Shown: positions 1-6,041, numbered from the stretch's first letter. The stretch: DNA of 13,761 bases from an uncultured Lachnospiraceae bacterium (GCA_910580005.1 CAJTXH010000076.1:1-13761), one strand, 5' to 3'. A program made the numbers and translations. Notes: a model not told the origin generated them from the sequence alone.

Positions 1-158
1 TTTTTATATGTCCATTAGAATTTGAGTTAAAGAGATATGTTTTTCAGTGCCCTCGCTATTTTTATGCCAGGGGTTCTGTGCGCGTTTATATAAAATTGGT
101 ATAGTATCAAATTTAGAAAATATAATAAACATTAACAAGGAGCTGAAACGTTTTATGC

Positions 159-184
159 GGCATGGCACGCACACAAGCCATGCC
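159..184 (-). terminator. Inverted repeat, possible weak terminator
   Basis: An 8-bp perfect inverted repeat (GGCATGGC / GCCATGCC, 10-nt loop) starts directly after the stop codon of the small Cys-rich ORF at 185-265 on the minus strand. Its position fits a 3' end for the leftward methyltransferase transcript. There is no real T-tract on either side, so intrinsic termination is uncertain. Confidence 0.3.
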
Positions 185-265
185 TTAATATCCATACTGC
201 CTTTGACAACAGCATGGACAGTAATGCCCATTTTTAAGTGGACATTTGTTTTCTGGGTATTTCAC
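185..265 (-). CDS. Possible 26-aa cysteine-rich peptide
   Basis: This very short ORF starts with GTG two bases after the methyltransferase stop codon (TAA at 268-270), so it could be translated by coupling. The peptide has five cysteines in 26 residues: Cys8 in an NKCP context, then a YCPCCC cluster at 15-20, which would suit metal binding. It ends right at an inverted repeat (159-184). There is no separate Shine-Dalgarno sequence, and its frame differs from that of the methyltransferase. I do not recognise a family. It may be a chance ORF; the cysteine pattern and position are the only arguments for it. Confidence 0.3.
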   Translation of the reverse strand: MKYPENKCPLKNGHYCPCCCQRQYGY

Positions 266-267
266 AG

Positions 268-2028
268 TTATTGCGTTTTATCAGTGGGAACACCTGCACC
301 AGCTTTCTTCAATATTTCTGCAATGCCCTCAAATACATATAAAGCGCATGGAAGCGCAATCCCGTTTCCCCACATTTTGTAAAGTGCCGTGTCGGACACA
401 GGGTTTTTAAGCCAGCGTTTTACTGCCTTTTCATCCTTTGGGCGTTTGATGCCTTTATCCCTGCCGATTAATGCCCACCACTCTGCCCATGCGTCCTGCC
501 AGAACCTGGTTTCTTTTTTGCTAGGTTCTTCAACAGCAAGGCCATCTGTCCATCCGTCTGGAAACCCCTGCAGGCGTCCACACTCCAGCGGAGTGAACCG
601 CCTGACTGCATAGTCTACAGATACTATATTCTGGCACTCGTCACCTGATGGGTCGCCTGTGCCTTTGCACATCCTCGCTGACAGCGTGCCGCTTTTATCC
701 GAAAATATCTGGTGTGCTACAGCATGATGGTCTGTTGAAGTGAGTGTAAACGATACACTGTCATTTATCCCACAGCCCTGCGGACCGTTTTTATCATCCC
801 TGCCTACCATGTTTCCCTGTATTGCGTAAACTGGCATTTCATCTACAATTGCCATGCCGCCCTGGTTGCAGGACGGATTACCACCCCGGCAGTCAATTGT
901 CCTGCTGGTTCCTGCCTCATAAAAACCGCTGTCTGGATTGCTGGATTTCATAGCATTGCTTTCTGCGGAGCAGATGCCATATACCTTTGGCACAAACATC
1001 ACCAGTGGAACATTGCCCCCACCGCTCCCCATTCTCCCAGTAAGTGTCTGGACAATGCCGTTTTCTGCAATATCCGCTCGGCAATCCTGCGGATGCTTTT
1101 CCAGTACAACCGGGACATTATTGCCGCCACTCCCCATCTTGCTTGTAAGCGTTGGTGACAAATTTTTATTTTTTGTTACAACCCGCCTTCTGTCGCTGAT
1201 GTCGTAACATTCCGTACCAACCAGCACTATCGAACTAGTACGCCCGGTAACTTTTCCGTAGCTTGCACCAATTGTAGAAGATACCTGGCCAGTCAGGTTT
1301 TTGTTGTACACGTCAGCCCCGACTGCCGTACTAATGCCTTGTGCAATATCTCCGGTAGTTCCTTGCCACGTTTCTCTGCCCTCCGCAGTATCCCTGCGCA
1401 AGCCTTTCCACTTAAATAGTATTTTTCCTGCGGTGTTTCCTCCAAAATCTGCAACAAGGTAGATTCTTTTCCTTCGCTGGGGCACTCCCCAGTACTGGGC
1501 ATCCAGGATGCGCCAGGCCAGGCTCCAGCCATTTCCCATGATGCCGCCTGCTGGTTTCCATTTTCCTTTCGGAGGTCCAGGAACAGAAACTCCGTCTTCT
1601 GCAATCCCTGCAATTTCTTCAAGTACACACCTGAAGTCTTCCCCTCCGTTGGAGGAAAATGCCCCTGGGACGTTTTCCCAGACCATGTATCTTGGCTTTC
1701 CATGTTTTTTCCTCATCTCCTTAACAACACGTATATACTCCATAAACAATACAGAACGGCTGCCGCCAAGCCCTGCCCTTTTGCCTGCAATGCTCATATC
1801 CTGGCAGGGTGAACCTCCTGTAACTATATCTACAGGAGGAAGTGATGCGCCATCAAGCCTGCATATATCCCCGACATGCTAACATTGTGGGAAACGTGCT
1901 TGCGTAACTCTCATAGGAAATGGCTCTATTTCGGATGTCCATAATGCTTTTACCCCTGCCATCTGTCCTGCCAGTTCAAAGCCTCCGCTTCCCGAAAAAA
2001 ACGAACCCATTGTAAAGCTGTATTTCAT
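268..2028 (-). pseudogene. DNA (cytosine-5)-methyltransferase, interrupted by an in-frame TAG
   Basis: This C5-cytosine methyltransferase would transfer a methyl group from S-adenosylmethionine to cytosine in DNA. From an ATG at 2028 (AAGGAAG upstream as RBS) the frame encodes about 586 residues. The family motifs appear in order: motif I GSFFSGSGGFELAG (residues 8-21), motif IV GGSPCQDMS with catalytic Cys75, motif VI ENV (118-120), motif VIII QYWGVPQRRKRIYL, motif IX near RRFTPLECGRLQGFP, and motif X WGNGIALP near the end. The long stretch between VIII and IX contains repeated LT-x-RMGSGG-NVP-like units, probably the target-recognition region. Codon 50 is TAG (1879-1881) in the context FPQC-stop-HVGDI, with no frame change. 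Restarting at the next in-frame Met (residue 78, base 1797) would lose motif I and the catalytic Cys. The gene is more GC-rich than its surroundings, suggesting separate acquisition. A C-to-T change from a Gln codon would explain the stop; suppression or a base-call error are alternatives. Confidence 0.9.
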
Positions 2029-2073
2029 GATTTTTATTCTTCCTTCAAAAATACTGTTTATTTTTATATACTT

Positions 2074-2181
2074 TTAAATCCACTCAATAACTGGTCTTCC
2101 ATAAAAACCTTTTACCCATATGTACCAGCCATAGGCAACTACAGTATTTATACTTCTAGTGTTCCAATATTTCTTTACCAC
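2074..2181 (-). CDS. Possible 35-aa small ORF upstream of the methyltransferase
   Basis: This ORF opens at a GTG (2179-2181) and stops 45 bases before the methyltransferase start; a TTG at 2197-2199 would extend it to 41 residues. The peptide is rich in aromatic residues and ends GFYGRPVIEWI, a composition more like coding than random AT-rich DNA. No clear Shine-Dalgarno sequence precedes either start. I recognise no family. It might be a leader peptide, a small element protein or chance. Confidence 0.22.
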   Translation of the reverse strand: MVKKYWNTRSINTVVAYGWYIWVKGFYGRPVIEWI

Positions 2182-2229
2182 AGTTATTACAAACCACAAT
2201 AAAAAACGGGTTTATGGATTTATGCGTTA

Positions 2230-2258
2230 TTGACGGACAAGCAAAAAACTGTTATAAT
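2230..2258 (+). promoter_or_regulatory. Consensus sigma-A-type promoter for a short RNA
   Basis: TTGACG at 2230-2235 and TATAAT at 2253-2258 are separated by exactly 17 bases, and a TG one base before the -10 makes it an extended -10 promoter. It is among the best matches to consensus in the window. Transcription would start near 2265-2266. No protein gene lies downstream on this strand before the terminator at 2299-2328. Confidence 0.65.
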
Positions 2259-2265
2259 TGCAACC

Positions 2266-2332
2266 AGATAATTCACCTGTCAATAGTAATTATCTTTTGC
2301 ACAACATCTGCATAATGTTGTGCTTTTTATTT
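2266..2332 (+). ncRNA. Candidate small RNA with two hairpins (about 65 nt)
   Basis: The predicted transcript begins just after the consensus promoter at 2230-2258. It contains hairpin 1 (AGATAATT 2266-2273 with AATTATCT 2288-2295, 14-nt loop) and then hairpin 2 (GCACAACAT 2299-2307 with ATGTTGTGC 2315-2323) followed by TTTTT, an intrinsic terminator. No start codon with a ribosome binding site lies inside. It runs toward the 79-aa gene on the other strand and ends at that gene's stop codon, overlapping it by only a few bases. Promoter, structure and terminator fit together as one unit, but expression is inferred. The function is unknown. Confidence 0.5.
2299..2328 (+). terminator. Intrinsic terminator of the candidate small RNA
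   Basis: A perfect 9-bp stem with a 7-nt loop is followed at once by five T on the plus strand. On the minus strand the stem is followed by AAAAG, so it points rightward only. Confidence 0.65.
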
Positions 2333-2566
2333 GCTTTCCATTGCCATGTTCATATTTCTTGCAGTTTCTATTTCCTCCTTGTGTTTAGCAAGTATTTTTT
2401 GCCATACAGGTTCCAGGGTATCAAATCCGTCTTTTACTGCCCTGCTTATTGCAGTCTGTTCTTCCCTGAGATAAGCTTTGCATATTCTTTCTGTAATTTC
2501 AGCATCCGTACTTTCTTTAATAACTGTAACCTTCATTTGCATAGGCTTTGAACGTTTACCTGCCAT
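2327..2566 (-). CDS. Hypothetical protein, 79 aa
   Basis: I do not recognise this family. The start is well supported: AGGAGGTGG lies about seven bases upstream of the ATG at 2566. The product is small, charged and apparently soluble, with a basic N-terminus (MAGKRSKPMQMK) and a helical, Glu/Lys-rich body, and has no signal peptide or cysteines. It follows the XRE-like gene by 54 bases on the same strand and is probably cotranscribed with it. Its stop codon coincides with the 3' terminator of the candidate small RNA on the other strand. A role as an accessory protein of the regulator or element is only a guess from position. Confidence 0.7.
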   Translation of the reverse strand: MAGKRSKPMQMKVTVIKESTDAEITERICKAYLREEQTAISRAVKDGFDTLEPVWQKILAKHKEEIETARNMNMAMESK

Positions 2567-2620
2567 AAATCAACCACCTCCTCTGTATGTATTTTTATGA
2601 AATAAAATATTTGTCCTATG

Positions 2621-3106
2621 TTATTCATCTAATATTTTATTTCTTTTTATCCAGTTCTTCAGGCTTGCAGTAACCTCGTTAATCTCATCCAGGACTTTTA
2701 CAATTTCATATAAAACAGGTTTTTCATCATCATCAATAATCCCATCTGCTGTAATATCCAGCAATGCATCTTTTGTATCTGATACTTTCCTGAGAATTAC
2801 TAATGCCCTGACTGTAATCCTGTCTATATCTTCTATATCTGCTTCTGGCATATCCTTTCCGAGAATACAGCAATGCCTGCAATAATAATTTCTAAGCTGA
2901 GGAGCATTATATAAATCAGCCATCATATGTATTTCTTCTGGATAAGGGATGGCAACACCCCGCTCAATCCTATAAAGCTTTCCACGGTCAATAGATATAA
3001 TTTCCTCCACTTTTTCTCTGCTGCTTAGATGCTCATTATATTTTGCAGCCGCACAGCGTGTCTGGTAAAAAATATTGGAACTGGTTTCCATTGTTATATT
3101 TGCCAT
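2621..3106 (-). CDS. XRE-like helix-turn-helix protein, 161 aa
   Basis: The N-terminal part resembles an XRE/Cro-type DNA-binding domain. A recognition-like segment SIDRGKLYRIERGVAIP (38-54) is followed by PYPEEIHMMADLY, the usual tail helix of this fold. A Cys cluster YYCRHCC at 74-80 follows, which might bind a metal or be redox sensitive. The C-terminal 70 residues are helical and acidic and probably mediate oligomerisation. The start at 3106 has AAGGAGG about 11 bases upstream. It sits between a small membrane protein gene and a 79-aa gene, all leftward, suggesting an operon that may continue to the methyltransferase. The regulator assignment comes from the fold pattern; its target is unknown. 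Confidence 0.75.
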   Translation of the reverse strand: MANITMETSSNIFYQTRCAAAKYNEHLSSREKVEEIISIDRGKLYRIERGVAIPYPEEIHMMADLYNAPQLRNYYCRHCCILGKDMPEADIEDIDRITVRALVILRKVSDTKDALLDITADGIIDDDEKPVLYEIVKVLDEINEVTASLKNWIKRNKILDE

Positions 3107-3141
3107 TCTGTAATATACCTCCTTGCAGCTATCATACTTTC

Positions 3142-3318
3142 TTATTTTTTCTTACGTTTTATCCCTTTCCTTCCAGAAAATATTTCTTTCCTTTTAACTG
3201 CAAAACTGCAATAATCACAAGCAGTATTTGTAATCCTGTCAATGATATGTATAATATAAAATTTATACCATGCAATTCCTACAGAAATTCCAAGAATAAA
3301 ACAAACAACCCTGTCCAC
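3142..3318 (-). CDS. Small single-pass membrane protein, 58 aa
   Basis: This ORF starts with GTG at 3318, preceded eight bases earlier by GGTGGG. Its N-terminal half holds a hydrophobic segment (VCFILGISVGIAWYKFYIIH, residues 5-24), long enough for one membrane helix. The C-terminus is strongly basic (KGIKRKKK), which by the positive-inside rule would stay in the cytoplasm. It has a Cys pair, CDYC, in the middle. It ends 35 bases before the XRE-like gene on the same strand, so the two may be cotranscribed. The non-ATG start and small size keep confidence moderate. No family is recognised. Confidence 0.5.
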   Translation of the reverse strand: MDRVVCFILGISVGIAWYKFYIIHIIDRITNTACDYCSFAVKRKEIFSGRKGIKRKKK

Positions 3319-3418
3319 TTTACTAACCCACCTTTTTTGTTTTAAATCTCCCTAAAAAATAATTATTATTTATGCAAAATCCATAATTTTCTTATATTAG
3401 ATTTTGATATTATTTACA

Positions 3419-3447
3419 TATACATATGTATTAATTTATGTTATATT
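3419..3447 (+). promoter_or_regulatory. Probable promoter of the zinc-ribbon gene
   Basis: TATACA (3419-3424) and TATATT (3442-3447) are spaced 17 bases apart, with a TG just before the -10 (extended -10). A start near 3454 would place the hairpin at 3457-3472 at the extreme 5' end of the mRNA. A 10-bp palindrome, TACATATGTA (3421-3430), overlaps the -35 and could bind a regulator. Confidence 0.45.
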
Positions 3448-3456
3448 CTATGCACA

Positions 3457-3472
3457 GGCTGTTCAAACAGCC
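3457..3472 (+). promoter_or_regulatory. 5'-leader hairpin
   Basis: GGCTGT-TCAA-ACAGCC forms a compact 6-bp stem with a tetraloop (7 bp if the loop closes further) between the promoter and the ribosome binding site AGAGGAG of the 3498 gene. Placed a few bases from the predicted transcript start, it could stabilise the mRNA. Function is inferred from position only. Confidence 0.4.
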
Positions 3473-3497
3473 AAGTACATAGAGAGGAGCAAGCAAT

Positions 3498-3839
3498 ATG
3501 AATGACCAGACACCTACATGCCCCAAATGTGGCACTGTTATGAAACCATTAACACTTGATGGTTCAGTAAAATCAGATGGCAATTTGCAGTTAGATGGTT
3601 TCTACTGTCCTAATTGTAAAGAACCTGCTACTGATGAAACTTCTATTGGTACTTTAAAAATAGTAAAGATGAAAAGTGGTTACTGTTTTATGTTTGGTGA
3701 TGATGAAACAGCATGGACTGGTCATTCTGACCCAAGAGCAGTAGCTGATGATGTTTACTGTCATGCCACTGGCTGTTATGACTGGGATAGTTCTGACATA
3801 CTAGGTCCAACTGACTTATCAGAATGGGAAAAATGTTAA
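3498..3839 (+). CDS. Zinc-ribbon protein, 113 aa
   Basis: The N-terminus holds two CxxC knuckles, CPKC at 8-11 and CPNC at 37-40, which together make a treble-clef or zinc-ribbon site. The rest is acidic and aromatic, with further cysteines in VYCHATGCYDWDSSD and at the C-terminal end, and no membrane segment. The start has AGAGGAG about nine bases upstream and a promoter at 3419-3447. It stands alone on its strand; its stop overlaps that of the convergent 61-aa gene, and a terminator lies inside that gene (3975-4009). The zinc site is clear from the residues. The biological role is unknown; binding to nucleic acid or protein are both possible. Confidence 0.8.
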   Translation: MNDQTPTCPKCGTVMKPLTLDGSVKSDGNLQLDGFYCPNCKEPATDETSIGTLKIVKMKSGYCFMFGDDETAWTGHSDPRAVADDVYCHATGCYDWDSSDILGPTDLSEWEKC

Positions 3840-4021
3840 TATGGCATTTCACGGTTAGCACCATCTTTTATTGCTAAAATTCTTCCCTCTGTCATTACAA
3901 GCAATTGTAGTGCATGACAGTCCTTATCATCCATTTCATGTACATGTTCTGCATATTGTTCAATTTTCTTTAATATGACATCCTCAGCTTTATCCAGGAT
4001 GTCATTTTTCTTATCTTGCAT
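3836..4021 (-). CDS. Hypothetical protein, 61 aa, helical
   Basis: This is a small charged protein with a probable coiled-coil N-terminal half (KAEDVILKKIEQYAEHVHEM) and no membrane segment or cysteine cluster beyond one Cys. The start at 4021 has AAGGGTG about seven bases upstream, a fair site. It converges on the zinc-ribbon gene, and the four bases TTAA at 3836-3839 supply the TAA stop of both genes. The first 50 bases contain the strong hairpin that appears to terminate the opposite gene. It may be transcribed from the leftward XRE gene at 4237-4449 if the terminator there leaks. The function is not recognised. Confidence 0.5.
   Translation of the reverse strand: MQDKKNDILDKAEDVILKKIEQYAEHVHEMDDKDCHALQLLVMTEGRILAIKDGANREMPY
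3975..4009 (+). terminator. Intrinsic terminator of the zinc-ribbon gene
   Basis: A perfect 10-bp stem (ATGACATCCT 3975-3984 with AGGATGTCAT 3996-4005, 11-nt loop) runs into a TTTTT tract on the plus strand. It lies about 135 bases after the zinc-ribbon stop codon, inside the 5' end of the opposite 61-aa gene. On the minus strand no T-tract follows. Confidence 0.6.
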
Positions 4022-4050
4022 TTAATTCACCCTTTCTTATATATTTTATG

Positions 4051-4079
4051 ACCAGTTGAAAAAACAAGCTGGTATTTTT
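4051..4079 (+). terminator. Possible second rightward terminator
   Basis: ACCAGTTG (4051-4058) pairs with CAAGCTGGT (4065-4073) with one bulged base and a six-A loop, followed by ATTTTT. It would back up the terminator at 3975-4009. The rest of the 4022-4236 interval is AT-rich, and I see no convincing gene in it. Confidence 0.35.
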
Positions 4080-4213
4080 ACTTCCTTTGACATTATCTTC
4101 TTTCTTATCTGATTGCTAATTGTGTGTTGAAACCATACAATATATACAATACAAAGCATTGGAACTTGCCATTGTTTTTACATTTAATCTTTTGTTATCA
4201 AATAATCCATGTT

Positions 4214-4242
4214 AAAATAAAATTAGTTTAAGCTTCTTAAAC
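4214..4242 (-). terminator. Leftward terminator after the small XRE gene
   Basis: On the minus strand GTTTAAG-AAG-CTTAAAC (4242 to 4226) is followed by TAATTTTATTTT. The stem overlaps the stop codon of the 70-aa XRE gene. It is a short 7-bp AT-rich stem, so termination may be partial. Confidence 0.45.
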
Positions 4243-4449
4243 ATGTGTTTCAAAAAAAATTTTATATGCTAACTCTTTAGATAAGGCAAGATAACCTATT
4301 ATTTGGTTTGCAGTATTAACGGATACAGATGTTTTACCATTTTCAATTAAACAATAGCTGCTTTTATCTTTAAAACCAAGCTGTTTTGCTAATTGTTCTT
4401 GAGTTATTCCTCTTTTTATCCGTTCCGCTTTTAATAATGCCAAATCCAT
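4237..4449 (-). CDS. XRE-family helix-turn-helix regulator, 70 aa
   Basis: This is a single-domain Cro/XRE protein. The domain spans almost its whole length: ITQEQLAKQLGFKDKSSYCLIENGKTSVSVNTANQI (15-50) contains the canonical helix 2-turn-helix 3, with Gln17 and Glu18 at the start of helix 2. AAGGGGG lies about nine bases before the ATG at 4449. It is divergent from the XRE gene at 4629. Its own promoter (4496-4524, minus) overlaps an inverted repeat, so it is probably repressed by its neighbour or by itself. The arrangement resembles the cro/cI-type control regions of phages and conjugative elements. It could set the expression state of the surrounding element. Confidence 0.9.
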   Translation of the reverse strand: MDLALLKAERIKRGITQEQLAKQLGFKDKSSYCLIENGKTSVSVNTANQIIGYLALSKELAYKIFFETHV

Positions 4450-4495
4450 TGTATAACCCCCTTCTTTGGTTTTGTATAACTCAACTTTAATGTTT

Positions 4496-4524
4496 ATTTT
4501 AATTCAACAAAAACATTTTGTCAA
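4496..4524 (-). promoter_or_regulatory. Consensus promoter of the small XRE gene
   Basis: On the minus strand TTGACA (4524-4519) and TAAAAT (4501-4496) are exactly 17 bases apart. The -35 is perfect and the -10 matches five of six positions. Transcription would start near 4489, giving a leader of about 40 bases before the ATG at 4449. Confidence 0.7.
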
Positions 4525-4536
4525 TACTTTTGTTGA
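4504..4536. promoter_or_regulatory. Inverted-repeat operator in the divergent regulator region
   Basis: TCAACAAAA (4504-4512) and TTTTGTTGA (4528-4536) form a 9-bp inverted repeat with centres 24 bases apart. The two arms lie on either side of the -35 box of the minus-strand promoter, so a dimer bound here should block that promoter. The likely binder is one of the two flanking XRE proteins. Confidence 0.5.
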
Positions 4537-4562
4537 TTTTTAAAAAACTTTATATTCATTTA

Positions 4563-4591
4563 TTCAAATTTTTAAAAAAGTATTATATAAT
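4563..4591 (+). promoter_or_regulatory. Promoter of the two-domain XRE gene
   Basis: TTCAAA (4563-4568) and TATAAT (4586-4591) are 17 bases apart. The predicted start near 4598 lies downstream of every in-frame ATG that could open the gene, which helps decide the start codon at 4629. Confidence 0.55.
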
Positions 4592-4628
4592 GAGTTTAAA
4601 ATTATTCAATTTAAATGGAGGTGATTTT

Positions 4629-5258
4629 CTGACGAAATTAGCTATTAGAATAAAAGAACTTCGTAATTCTGCCAAACTGACACAAGAGGATTTTGGAAAA
4701 AAATTTGGTATTGTAAAATCTACAGTTTCTTTATATGAAAACGGCAAAAGTATACCTAATGACGAAATCAAAAAACAGATTTGTAATTATTTCCATGTTT
4801 CACTTGATTATCTTCTTGGTAATACTGACATAAAGCAAGTAAATAATTATAGTTTTAATGATTTCTTTATTTCTTTCTTCTTTGGATATTGGGATAAATG
4901 CAAAAAAAGAATTTATGAAAGAATGAAAGAATTATCAATTTCTAAATCAGATTTTATAAATGAAACTAATATTGATTTAGAAAAAGAAATTTCTTTAGAT
5001 AACCTAATTACTATTGCTAAAAAACTAGATGTGACAACGGACTACCTTTTCGGGTTATCTGGCATGAAACATATATCTCTGGAAGACATTAACTATATAC
5101 AGTCAATTACAGAAAGAGAGAGAGATGTTATTAATTCTTTTAGGAGTTTAGATGCAGACAATAAAGATATTATAATAGGTGATATAAAGAAATACTTAAA
5201 AGAACAACGTTATGAAACTGCCAAAATTAATAATGCTACTGAAAAAGCAGGTGCATAA
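4629..5258 (+). CDS. XRE-family repressor with a second degenerate HTH, CTG start
   Basis: The N-terminal XRE domain is canonical: LAIRIKELRNSAKLTQ, then EDFGKKFGIVKSTVSLYENG (residues 4-39), ending in the DYLLGNTD tail. A second, shortened copy seems to follow around residues 95-150 (KRIYERMKELSISKSDF ... LDVTTDYLFGL), with part of the recognition region missing. The acidic C-terminal tail resembles those of other XRE repressors. The start is odd. GGAGGTGA (4617-4624) sits at ideal spacing before CTG (4629-4631), and the family N-terminus begins right there. The nearest in-frame ATG (4590-4592) is part of the -10 box, and the longer frame to 4518 lies upstream of the promoter. A CTG start would lower expression. 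It probably represses the divergent gene at 4449 through the operator at 4504-4536. Confidence 0.85.
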   Translation: MTKLAIRIKELRNSAKLTQEDFGKKFGIVKSTVSLYENGKSIPNDEIKKQICNYFHVSLDYLLGNTDIKQVNNYSFNDFFISFFFGYWDKCKKRIYERMKELSISKSDFINETNIDLEKEISLDNLITIAKKLDVTTDYLFGLSGMKHISLEDINYIQSITERERDVINSFRSLDADNKDIIIGDIKKYLKEQRYETAKINNATEKAGA

Positions 5259-5312
5259 AACATGGTAAAATAGTATCCCTCGAACATTATTTGAAAAAGA
5301 AAGGCAAATAGC

Positions 5313-5834
5313 ATGAAATGTACACAATGCGGAAATGAACTAACTGAAGATATGTTCAGTAGCGGTATGTGTTTTGTATGCGGCCAAGCTGTTACAATAT
5401 CTGAAAAAATAATACTTGAACAAATAAAAGCTAAAGAACAAAATTTAAAAGAACAAATAAAAACTGAACAAAAAGCTAAAGAACAGGAATTAATTAATCG
5501 GTATAATGCTCATATGTTAACAACTGGTTATTCCTTTGAAGGCTATCATATAAAAAGGTATCTTGGATTAGTGTCTGGTGAAACTGTTATAGGAACAGGA
5601 TTTTTAGCTGATATAGTAAGCAATGTTTCTGATATATTTGGCACACAAGTTCCAGAATACTCAGACAAAATAAAATTAGCAAAAAATTCTGCATTGTCTG
5701 AAATGATAAGAGATTCTACTAGCCATGATGGAAATGCAATTATTGGTATAACTTATTCATATTTAAGATTTGCCAGAGATGTAATAGGAGTATCTGTTAA
5801 TGGTACTTCTGTTAAAATAGAAAAAATATTCTGA
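5313..5834 (+). CDS. Zinc-ribbon, coiled-coil and YbjQ-domain fusion protein, 173 aa
   Basis: Three parts are visible. Residues 3-23 form a zinc ribbon with CTQC and CFVC knuckles. Residues 29-62 are a Lys/Glu/Gln-rich coiled coil. Residues about 68-172 match the YbjQ/UPF0145 family, with the conserved GYHIKRYLGLVSGETVIGTG start and later DGNAIIGITY. YbjQ proteins form small oligomeric shells and have been proposed to bind metals; their function is not settled. AAAGG lies eight bases before the ATG. It follows the XRE repressor by 54 bases in the same direction and is probably in the same transcript. The fusion of a ribbon to a YbjQ domain suggests a targeting or metal-sensing role, which is inference. 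Confidence 0.85.
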   Translation: MKCTQCGNELTEDMFSSGMCFVCGQAVTISEKIILEQIKAKEQNLKEQIKTEQKAKEQELINRYNAHMLTTGYSFEGYHIKRYLGLVSGETVIGTGFLADIVSNVSDIFGTQVPEYSDKIKLAKNSALSEMIRDSTSHDGNAIIGITYSYLRFARDVIGVSVNGTSVKIEKIF

Positions 5835-5891
5835 TTGTAAAGATAAACTATTATCTAATATTATTTAAAAACACTTTAGGAGAAGATTATT

Positions 5892-6041
5892 ATGTCTACA
5901 GAATTTATTTTAATATCTATAGGATGTATATTTATACTATATGCTGCATTTGTATATAAACAATCTAAAAATAATTGTATAAATAAGTATAATAATATTT
6001 CTGATGAAGAAAATAATATTAAGATTAATACTATGGAATAA
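5892..6041 (+). CDS. Small single-pass membrane protein, 49 aa
   Basis: The ATG at 5892 has a good ribbon-site spacing from AGGAGA (about eight bases). The product begins with a hydrophobic helix, residues 5-22 (FILISIGCIFILYAAFVY), followed by a polar Asn/Lys-rich tail, as in small one-pass membrane proteins with the tail in the cytoplasm. It follows the YbjQ-fusion gene by 57 bases. The stop is TAA at 6039-6041, but the same frame stays open for 97 more codons (see 6042-6335), so this may be the surviving 5' part of a longer gene. Confidence 0.55.
   Translation: MSTEFILISIGCIFILYAAFVYKQSKNNCINKYNNISDEENNIKINTME

Noticed and set aside
4..231. 75-codon frame on the minus strand downstream of the methyltransferase
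   Set aside because: No ribosome binding site, no family features, AT-rich random-looking composition, and it runs across the inverted repeat at 159-184.
2074..2260. Zinc-ribbon remnant with a frameshift (a CNNCGK segment in another minus-strand frame)
   Set aside because: The CNNCGK frame has no start codon after its upstream stop and ends quickly; the alternative frame is open on its own, so no frameshift is needed.
2278..2283. Perfect TTGACA on the minus strand as a promoter for the methyltransferase
   Set aside because: The only good -10 downstream is about 21 bases away, too far; at 17-18 bases the match is poor.
2266..2332. Small RNA as a plasmid copy-number antisense RNA or a type III (ToxIN-like) RNA antitoxin
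   Set aside because: No replication initiator gene lies on the opposite strand, no toxN-like gene follows, and there are no tandem RNA repeats.
3990..4180. Minus-strand frame of about 54 codons interrupted by a TAG, overlapping the start of the 61-aa gene
   Set aside because: No ribosome binding site at its ATG, low-complexity AT-rich content and part of the frame merely reads through the RBS of the 61-aa gene; not enough to call a gene or another amber read-through case.
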